Source: Candidatus Poseidoniaceae archaeon
GTDB lineage: Archaea; Thermoplasmatota; Poseidoniia; Poseidoniales; Poseidoniaceae
Assembly: GCA_013329925.1 (NCBI GenBank)
Contig: DUJK01000084.1
Span: forward strand, 18,322 to 25,394
DNA length: 7,073 nucleotides
Direction of reading: 5' to 3'
Shown here: piece by piece, positions 1 through 5,102 of the stretch
Layout: each line of letters begins with the position of its first letter
Position numbering within the stretch: position 1 is the stretch's first letter
Position numbers and translations under genes: made by a program
The notes under the pieces: model-generated
What the model was told of the DNA's origin: nothing
The model's database searches: none
What the model saw: only the letters and a program-made list of their open reading frames with translations

Positions 1-4
1 GTTC

Positions 5-622
5 ATGGAAAGCGGAACCATTGACCCAATGCAAATTGAAGCTGACGCATTTTTACCGACTGAATATGGAAACTTTAGAATCCGTGTGATGGTCGACGAG
101 AATGGCTCAGAACACACCCTACTATCAGTAGGCTTAGAAGACAAAACAACCACCCCTCTGATTAGAATTCATTCGGAATGTCTGACAGGGGATGCCTTCA
201 CTTCATTGAAGTGTGATTGCGGCCCTCAACTCAAAGCATCAATGCAAAAGGTGCAAGAAGAGGGCTGTGGCGCAATAGTCTACATGCGCCAGGAAGGCAG
301 AGGAATTGGGTTGAATGAAAAAATCAAGGCATATTCCTTACAAGATCTAGGATATGACACTCTTGATGCTAACACAATACTAAACCATCCTGCTGATGCA
401 AGAGATTATTCTTTTTGCGCCGAGATGCTTAAGCGAGTGGGAGTGACCAAGATTAGATTGATGACTAATAATCCACTCAAAATAAAGGGTATGGTAGAAA
501 ACGGTATTAGCATCGAAACTAGAATTTCTCACATCGAAGGAATTGGCTCTTTTAATGAAGGTTACCTTTCTACCAAAGCAAAAAGGATGGGCCACATCCT
601 CCCATTCGTTTTTAATGGATAG
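5..622 (+). CDS. ribA: GTP cyclohydrolase II (riboflavin biosynthesis)
   Basis: This cytosolic enzyme opens GTP to 2,5-diamino-6-ribosylamino-4(3H)-pyrimidinone 5'-phosphate, releasing formate and pyrophosphate; it is the first committed step to riboflavin, FMN and FAD. The sequence follows E. coli RibA along its length. Zinc ligands are C59, C70 and C72 (SECLTGD...CDCG). RQEGRGIGL lies at 95-103. Y110 (KAYSLQD) and D131/R133 (ADARD) match E. coli Y105, D126 and R128, and the GTP-binding TNNPLK is at 154-159. At 205 residues it is a normal single-domain RibA. The frame is open to the window edge, so a longer N terminus or a RibB fusion cannot be strictly excluded, but the protein already begins at the usual place. 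ATG at 29 is an alternative start that gives an E. coli-like N terminus (MQIEADAFLPTEYG). No Shine-Dalgarno is visible for either start. Most archaea use the unrelated GTP cyclohydrolase III, so this looks like a bacterial-type acquisition. The next gene starts 29 bases downstream. Confidence 0.95.
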   Translation: MESGTIDPMQIEADAFLPTEYGNFRIRVMVDENGSEHTLLSVGLEDKTTTPLIRIHSECLTGDAFTSLKCDCGPQLKASMQKVQEEGCGAIVYMRQEGRGIGLNEKIKAYSLQDLGYDTLDANTILNHPADARDYSFCAEMLKRVGVTKIRLMTNNPLKIKGMVENGISIETRISHIEGIGSFNEGYLSTKAKRMGHILPFVFNG

Positions 623-640
623 AATTACTGCCTGTAAACC

Positions 641-645
641 GAGGT
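641..645 (+). promoter_or_regulatory. Shine-Dalgarno site of the peroxiredoxin gene
   Basis: GAGGT lies six bases before the ATG at 652 and matches the core of the anti-Shine-Dalgarno sequence. It supports 652 as the start and indicates that this gene is translated from an internal position on a ribA-led transcript. Confidence 0.7.
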
Positions 646-651
646 AACAGA

Positions 652-1125
652 ATGTCTAAGCAACTAATTGGTCAAACAGCCCCCAATTTCACCCTACAGT
701 CTAGTACCGGTGAAAGCATATCTCTTGCAGATTATGACGATAAGTGGAAAGTTTTGTTCTTCTATGCAAAAGATGGATCCCCTACATGCAAGCGTGGATG
801 CTTGAATTTCAAAGAGCAATATGAACTGTTTCAATCATTAACACCTCCTGTGGAAATTATCGGTATTAGCGAAGATTCTGTTGAGGATCATCGTAGGTTT
901 AAGGAAGAGTTGGATTTACCATTCCCTCTACTTAGTGACCCAGAAAGAGAAGTTTCAGAAGCTTACGGAGTCCCTTTATTTTTAGGCAAATTCCCAGGTA
1001 AATCTTCATTTTTAGTTGCTCCGGACAGGGAAATTCACTACTGTTACGACTGGTTGTTTAGACCTCGAAGACACGTTGCAAAAATCCTGAATACCTTGAG
1101 TAAGTTATCTTCAGATGGTGAGTGA
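652..1125 (+). CDS. AhpC/TSA-type (BCP/PrxQ-like) peroxiredoxin with altered active site
   Basis: This is a thioredoxin-fold protein expected to reduce H2O2 and organic hydroperoxides in the cytosol. The N terminus (IGQTAPNFTLQSSTGESISLAD, 6-27, given by position) and the block VLFFYAKDGSPTCKRGC (34-50) are peroxiredoxin-like. The probable peroxidatic cysteine is C46. EIIGISEDSVEDHRRF (68-83) and LPFPLLSDPE (89-98) match the BCP/PrxQ branch, and 157 residues is the normal length. Three oddities are visible. The Pro of the family motif Pxxx[TS]xxC is Ala (A39). The usual BCP resolving Cys, five residues after the first, is replaced by C50 at four residues. The conserved active-site Arg before [ST]xF (R-S-T-F in BCP) is Lys (K117 in GKSSFLV). 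A third cysteine is C131. The enzyme may therefore be a divergent peroxidase or a thiol protein with a different electron donor. Its TGA abuts the ATG of the regulator gene, so the two are probably cotranscribed and coupled. Confidence 0.88.
   Translation: MSKQLIGQTAPNFTLQSSTGESISLADYDDKWKVLFFYAKDGSPTCKRGCLNFKEQYELFQSLTPPVEIIGISEDSVEDHRRFKEELDLPFPLLSDPEREVSEAYGVPLFLGKFPGKSSFLVAPDREIHYCYDWLFRPRRHVAKILNTLSKLSSDGE
1117..1121 (+). promoter_or_regulatory. Shine-Dalgarno site of the TrmB-like gene
   Basis: GGTGA lies four bases before the ATG at 1126, inside the last codons of the peroxiredoxin gene. GGTGA is complementary to the archaeal 16S 3' end (TCACC). It fixes the start and points to translational coupling across the TGAATG junction. 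Confidence 0.7.
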
Positions 1126-2508
1126 ATGGACTGGGTAGAATTATTCGAAGAAGCAGGCCTAACAGATAGAGAGGCAAAATCCCTAGTGCTTTTATCATCC
1201 TCAAAGGAATTAAAAGCTAGTGATCTGGCAAAAAAACTTGGTACAAATAGACTTGATGCATACAATTCGCTCTCAAGGCTAACTCAAATAGGACTGGTCA
1301 ATGTTACAGCAGATAGGCCAATGAAGTTTTCATGTTCATCCCTACCAGTATTATTCAAAAAATTGATCAAAAATCAAAGATCGAGGATTGACCGTACTAC
1401 CAAAGCATTCGAAAAAATCATGTCAGGTGCAACAGATGATGCGCTTGAAAACGAAGCACAGCAGGGTGACGCAAGTGCTAAATTCGCCGTATTAAAAGGC
1501 CGAGACCACATACAGAAGAAAATTGGAGAACTGTCAAACGAAGCAGATGGTCAATTAGTTCTCTTCCTCGGCAAGTATGGAATTCTACACATGTGCAGAT
1601 CACCTTCTATTGACGAAGTCAACTCAGCTGCCGAACGTGGAGTGATAATCAAAGTGCTTGCGCAGTTAGACAAAAGAACTGTAAAATTCTTTGATCAATT
1701 ACATGACTCGATAGAGATTCGTCACTCAGATGAAGTTAACTCATTGGGTGTCTTGAAAGACCACAGCGACGTTATTCAGTTTTTGTTTGTTGAACAAAAC
1801 CCTGTTGGAAGAGGGCGAGAGGATGCTGCATTGGTGGTATCATCCGAAGTCTTTGCTGCTTCACACTACGAGTTCATGATGGCAATTTGGAATCGTGCTG
1901 TTGATTTCAGCAGCGCCAAGAAACGATTTACTGAAGAGAGAATTGTTGACCCTCTCAGACTGACCGTCGGCCAAGGTTCTTTCTTGGAACAATTTAGAGA
2001 TGCACTAGACTTTAGTGGTGAATTGCCTGATGAAGACACGCCATTTAATCCGGAATCTTTTCTAGCATCCAGCAACGAAATAAATCAAGCAAGGGCCGCT
2101 TTACAAGATGGTACAGTATTTAGTCTACATCAACTTGGTATTGATATCAAAACCATGCTAAGACAAGTTGGTCATCGAATCGGCGAAGAACTAGCCTTCA
2201 GCCTCCGTAATATCGATGGGCATGTCGAATTCCTCAGCGAATTAATGGATTGGTGGGAATATGCAGGACTAGGAGAACTTGAATATGACACAGTTCCATT
2301 CTTCCACATTAAAGTAAATTTAACTCATCCGCCAGTAGAAAAAGCCGATGTACTTCCTCTTTGGGAACTAGACGATGGAATTATTGAAGGCGCTTTACGT
2401 TCGAGATATCCAGAGGATAGCAATGTAAGAATTAGACGAGAAACAGCTCAAGGTGAAGACGAACTATGGCGCTATACGCTTATTTTTGTCGATGAGAGCG
2501 AAGACTGA
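1126..2508 (+). CDS. TrmB-family transcriptional regulator with C-terminal V4R-like domain
   Basis: Three parts are visible. Residues about 8-70 form a TrmB-type winged helix: GLTDREAKSLVLL leads into ASDLAKKLGTNRLDAYNSL (31-49), and a wing ends near 70. A basic helical stretch follows (75-100). Residues about 118-260 resemble the TrmB effector/PLD-like region (FAVLKGRDHIQKKI, then LVLFLGKYGI, then AAERGVIIKVL, ending AIWNRAVDF). Residues about 323-455 have the layout of a V4R (4-vinyl reductase) ligand-binding domain: a helix with IDIKTMLRQVGHRIGEELA (339-357), ELMDWWEYAGLGELE (372-386), a strand pair, LDDGIIEGALRSRY (416-428) and a final VRIRRETAQGEDELWRYTLIF (from 434). TrmB proteins are mostly sugar- or metabolite-responsive archaeal repressors/activators. 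V4R domains bind small hydrophobic or tetrapyrrole-like ligands in other proteins (BchJ, XylR/DmpR). The typical V4R cysteines are absent. At 460 residues the protein is longer than a plain TrmB. The wHTH call is strong; the V4R call is from pattern only. It may control the genes beside it. Confidence 0.82.
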   Translation: MDWVELFEEAGLTDREAKSLVLLSSSKELKASDLAKKLGTNRLDAYNSLSRLTQIGLVNVTADRPMKFSCSSLPVLFKKLIKNQRSRIDRTTKAFEKIMSGATDDALENEAQQGDASAKFAVLKGRDHIQKKIGELSNEADGQLVLFLGKYGILHMCRSPSIDEVNSAAERGVIIKVLAQLDKRTVKFFDQLHDSIEIRHSDEVNSLGVLKDHSDVIQFLFVEQNPVGRGREDAALVVSSEVFAASHYEFMMAIWNRAVDFSSAKKRFTEERIVDPLRLTVGQGSFLEQFRDALDFSGELPDEDTPFNPESFLASSNEINQARAALQDGTVFSLHQLGIDIKTMLRQVGHRIGEELAFSLRNIDGHVEFLSELMDWWEYAGLGELEYDTVPFFHIKVNLTHPPVEKADVLPLWELDDGIIEGALRSRYPEDSNVRIRRETAQGEDELWRYTLIFVDESED

Positions 2509-2517
2509 GTTATACAC

Positions 2518-2530
2518 GGTTTGATAAACC
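2518..2530 (+). promoter_or_regulatory. Perfect 13-base palindrome / candidate promoter-operator of the ABC1 gene
   Basis: GGTTTGATAAACC is a perfect inverted repeat with five-base arms and a three-base centre. It is centred 27 bases before the ATG at 2551, which has no Shine-Dalgarno. Its core TTTGATAAA is a weak TATA-like element at the place expected for a leaderless archaeal transcript. A second TATA-like sequence, GTTATACAC, lies at 2509-2517. The palindrome could be an operator over the TATA element, or a small RNA hairpin between two genes on one transcript; no T tract follows that would make it a convincing terminator. Confidence 0.35.
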
Positions 2531-2550
2531 CAAAGCATGGATTGTAACCC

Positions 2551-3783
2551 ATGCGAATGCTGACATTCTTTAGGTTCATGCGCCAGATAATGCGCAAAAA
2601 ACCTGCTGATTTGGACTGGATTCAAAAGCAAGGATTGATGGCGGTAAAACTCGCTCAAATTTTTGCACTAAGGCCAGATTTACTGGGAGAAGAAAAGTGC
2701 AAACAACTTCAACAATTATACCAACATGCAGCATCTATTCCTCAAGAAGATTGGGAAACGACGCTAAAAAGCAAAGCAATTCCAGGGTTTTTTGATAAAT
2801 TCAAATCTATCGAAGAAAAGCCCCTGGCAGCAGCATCAGTTGGACAGGTTCATCGGGCAGTACTACTCAACGGTGACCAAGTGGTGATTAAATTCGTAAA
2901 GCAGGCAAATGCTGTCAAATTTCGCAAAGAGGTAGACCGAATGCGGTCATGGTTACGTATTTTTTTGGTACTATCGCCAAGGTTGAGAAAAGTTGGTAAT
3001 CCAATGGCTTTGTTAAACCACGTCGCAGATTACACTACCAGGGAACTTGACTTGCGTAATGAAATCCTAGGCGCTAATGAATTGGCCAAAATCCAACAGG
3101 AGATCTCGAAAGATTTTCCGACACCTTTGCTTAGATTTCCCGAATATTATCCCGAGATATCAAACGAAAATGTTCTTGTTTCTGAATTTATTGAAGGAAT
3201 GTCTTTGGAAGAGGGTATTGAAAATAAATCTCTGAAGTGGGAAACTCTGTTAGAATTGTTTAGAATTCATGGCGCATATCTATTTGGAATTGGGACGTTC
3301 CATGGTGATCTTCATCCAGGTAATTGTATAATCGATAAAGATGGCAAATTTGTCTTCATTGACAACGGTGCTATTTGCCATGCCCCAGAATTTGTCAACC
3401 GGTCACTATTCAATTTTTTTGAACATCTTTCCAAACAAGAATTAGAAGAGGCTTTCATTGCACTGCTTGATATGACACACAAGAAGCCAACCGGTAAAAA
3501 AATGCAAAAATACATGAGTAGAATGAGCGAGATTTATTTGGATTTTGAAAAGAAACCTGTTGGTGAGCAAAGCTTGACTAGAGTGATGATGCAGACTGTG
3601 CGAGCGGCTGTTGAATTGGCCAATGCCGAGTTTGGCGAAGAGGCATTCCCAATAATTAGAGCCTTGATGTATTTAGACGGCTTGGTAATTAGAACCCACC
3701 CAGATGCTCTGTTGATTAAATCGATGGGTCCATACTTAGACGAGTTCAAATTTAAATTAGGTCTTGACGCAGCCTCTGCATGA
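2551..3783 (+). CDS. ABC1/UbiB/AarF-family atypical kinase-like protein
   Basis: This is an atypical protein-kinase-like ATPase of the family that supports quinone and prenyl-lipid metabolism (UbiB, COQ8, plastid ABC1K). Family motifs appear in order. The KxGQ region is present as KLAQ (33-36) followed by LRPDLL. The Ala-rich loop is AAASVGQVHRA (93-103), the ATP-site lysine is K114 (VVIKF), and the family ExD is ELD (165-167). The catalytic loop is HGDLHPGN (251-258) and the metal-binding motif is FIDNGA (269-274). Two deviations stand out: KxGQ has Ala for Gly, and the usual DFG is DNG. At 410 residues it lacks the C-terminal transmembrane helices of E. coli UbiB and shows no obvious membrane span. 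A TAA in frame at 2545 rules out any upstream start; ATG 2557 is the only close alternative. There is no Shine-Dalgarno, which suggests leaderless translation. Its last codons overlap the next gene by four bases (ATGA), so the pair is probably coupled. The substrate is unknown. Confidence 0.92.
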   Translation: MRMLTFFRFMRQIMRKKPADLDWIQKQGLMAVKLAQIFALRPDLLGEEKCKQLQQLYQHAASIPQEDWETTLKSKAIPGFFDKFKSIEEKPLAAASVGQVHRAVLLNGDQVVIKFVKQANAVKFRKEVDRMRSWLRIFLVLSPRLRKVGNPMALLNHVADYTTRELDLRNEILGANELAKIQQEISKDFPTPLLRFPEYYPEISNENVLVSEFIEGMSLEEGIENKSLKWETLLELFRIHGAYLFGIGTFHGDLHPGNCIIDKDGKFVFIDNGAICHAPEFVNRSLFNFFEHLSKQELEEAFIALLDMTHKKPTGKKMQKYMSRMSEIYLDFEKKPVGEQSLTRVMMQTVRAAVELANAEFGEEAFPIIRALMYLDGLVIRTHPDALLIKSMGPYLDEFKFKLGLDAASA

Positions 3784-5015
3784 GTGGTCCAATGAGTGAG
3801 AGAGTCGCAGTAATTGGTGCCGGTATATCTGGCCTTTACTGTTCATATCTGTTGGAGAAAAAGGGCTACGAAGTTGACCTGTTTGAAAAATCCTCCAAAG
3901 TTGGTGGTCGAATGGCCACCATAGAGAAGTCGGGTTTTATTCTTGACCACGGATTTCATGTATTACAAACAGGTTATCCATTAGCGAGTTCAGTTTTTGA
4001 TTATCAAGCAATGAATTGCCAGTCATTCCAACCAGGTGCACTGGTGATTGAATCCCGTCCAAAGAAATCAAAAATTTGGTGTTTTGCCGACCCGTTCCGC
4101 CGTCCGTTAAGAGGCATAAAAGGCGCAATTAGTTTTTTCACATCACCATTTAATTTGCTTAGAGTCGGATTACTACGTTGGCACATCATGCGAACTAAAG
4201 ATGAGGATATTTTTTCCCAAAACGGACAAAGTACGCAAGATTTTTTAGTTTCGAGGGGTTTTTCTCAGTCATTTATCGACAGATTTTTTTTACCTCTTTT
4301 TGGCGGTATATTTCTTGAATCAAACTTAAGAACCGACGCTCGTATGTTCAAATTTGTGTTTAAGAATATGTCCAGAGGAGATATGGTTTTACCCAAGCAA
4401 GGTATTTCTGCTGTACCAAATTACTTGTTTAACAAACTAGAGCATACCAAACTAACTCTCAGTGCAGATGTAAAAATAATCAATGATCGGGAAATCACGA
4501 TTGGTGGAAAAGTGCAGAAATATTCCCGGGTAATAAAAGCCTTTGAGGAGTCTGCAGGAAAGATAACTAGGTCGGTATGGACTGTACATTTTTCTGCTCC
4601 CAAATCTCCTGTGAAGGGCAAATACATTATGCTGAATTCTAATGTTAAGACTCAAAATAAATTAATTTCACATTTAGCGGTGCCTTCGGACATTCAACCA
4701 AGTTACGCACCAGTGGACAAGTCATTGATTACCGTGACAATTGTCGGCGAGCATGCCCAAGAAAAAGGAATCAATAGCAAAGAACAGATAGCAAGTTCGG
4801 TCGTTAAAGAATTAACCGAATGGTTTGGTGGAGAAGTAGAGTCATGGGACATTCTCGACATTCAGCATATTGCCGCCGCTCTGCCTGAACTATCTGCTAG
4901 CGATTTTGCAAAGATTGATTTGAATAACCAAAATCTTGAATGTGGCGACCACACTTACCATGGTAGTGTTGAGGGTGCGCTTCAATCTGCGGTAAAATTG
5001 GTAAAAAATCTGTGA
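3780..5015 (+). CDS. FAD-dependent oxidoreductase (amine oxidase / phytoene desaturase-like superfamily)
   Basis: The N terminus is a Rossmann dinucleotide fold: VAVIGAGISGLYCSYLL from residue 9, with GAGISG at 13-18, the ribose-binding acidic residue E36 and the VGGRM motif at 41-45. LDHGFHVLQTGYPLA (55-69), FFLPLFGGIFLESNLRTDARMFKFVF (from 169) and VLPKQGISAVPNYL (203-216) match a widespread group usually annotated only as NAD(P)/FAD-dependent oxidoreductase, amine oxidase or protoporphyrinogen-oxidase-like. The C-terminal FAD-binding block is GDHTYHGSVEGALQSAVKL (389-407). At 411 residues it is full length. The hydrophobic/aromatic stretch near 115-136 could be a monotopic membrane contact, as in related desaturases. 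The start at 3780 overlaps the kinase stop; ATG 3792 (MSERVAVIGAG) is an equally plausible start, and neither has a good Shine-Dalgarno. The exact substrate cannot be read from the sequence. A prenyl or carotenoid lipid is inferred from the kinase upstream and crtI downstream. T-rich runs (up to eight T at 4284-4291) occur but do not break the frame. Confidence 0.88.
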   Translation: MSGPMSERVAVIGAGISGLYCSYLLEKKGYEVDLFEKSSKVGGRMATIEKSGFILDHGFHVLQTGYPLASSVFDYQAMNCQSFQPGALVIESRPKKSKIWCFADPFRRPLRGIKGAISFFTSPFNLLRVGLLRWHIMRTKDEDIFSQNGQSTQDFLVSRGFSQSFIDRFFLPLFGGIFLESNLRTDARMFKFVFKNMSRGDMVLPKQGISAVPNYLFNKLEHTKLTLSADVKIINDREITIGGKVQKYSRVIKAFEESAGKITRSVWTVHFSAPKSPVKGKYIMLNSNVKTQNKLISHLAVPSDIQPSYAPVDKSLITVTIVGEHAQEKGINSKEQIASSVVKELTEWFGGEVESWDILDIQHIAAALPELSASDFAKIDLNNQNLECGDHTYHGSVEGALQSAVKLVKNL

Positions 5016-5030
5016 TTAAACGCCGCATAG

Positions 5031-5049
5031 AAGGTTGATTATTCACCTT
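5031..5049 (+). promoter_or_regulatory. 19-base imperfect dyad upstream of crtI (candidate operator)
   Basis: AAGGTTGATTATTCACCTT is an odd-centred palindrome with seven of nine half-site positions matching. Its right edge touches the upstream TTTATAT box at 5048-5054, a position where a bound protein would compete with TBP/TFB. Its GGTT, GAT and ACC elements recall the palindrome at 2518-2530, although the spacing differs by two bases. As RNA it could only form a short, loose hairpin, so a DNA operator is the more natural reading. Confidence 0.35.
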
Positions 5050-5080
5050 TATATCACGGAATTAAACTCTTCTTTATATG
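5048..5080 (+). promoter_or_regulatory. crtI promoter with two TATA boxes
   Basis: TTTATAT occurs at 5048-5054 and again at 5073-5079. The second is centred about 26-27 bases before the ATG at 5103, the spacing expected for an archaeal leaderless mRNA whose first base is at or near the start codon. The ATG has no Shine-Dalgarno, which agrees. The first box would give a start point near 5077 and a leader of about 25 bases. AATTAAAC just before the second box is a possible purine/A-rich BRE. Confidence 0.6.
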
Positions 5081-5101
5081 TCAGTCTGATTAGACATGTA
5101 A
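5074..5101 (+). promoter_or_regulatory. 28-base interrupted palindrome over TATA box and start site of crtI
   Basis: The arms TTATATGTC (5074-5082) and GACATGTAA (5093-5101) are complementary at eight of nine positions, separated by ten bases. The arms sit 19 bases apart centre to centre, close to two helical turns, as for a dimeric regulator. The left arm lies in the proximal TATA box, and the right arm ends two bases before the ATG. A smaller inverted repeat GTCT-GATT-AGAC is nested at 5084-5095. Occupancy here would block transcription initiation, so a repressor site is the likeliest role. Confidence 0.45.
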
Positions 5102-5102
5102 C

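Noticed and set aside
631..650. CTGT...ACAG inverted repeat between ribA and the peroxiredoxin gene
   Set aside because: Arms are four bases only, and the region is explained by the Shine-Dalgarno site; chance is sufficient.
4210..4291. Several T runs (six to eight T) within the FAD oxidoreductase gene as possible archaeal terminators or frameshift sites
   Set aside because: They encode Phe/Leu residues in conserved family blocks and the frame continues intact on both sides. Internal termination would need transcript evidence.
5031..5049. Transcription terminator of the FAD oxidoreductase gene
   Set aside because: The stem is only five bases with a nine-base loop and no T tract follows directly; position beside a TATA box favours an operator.
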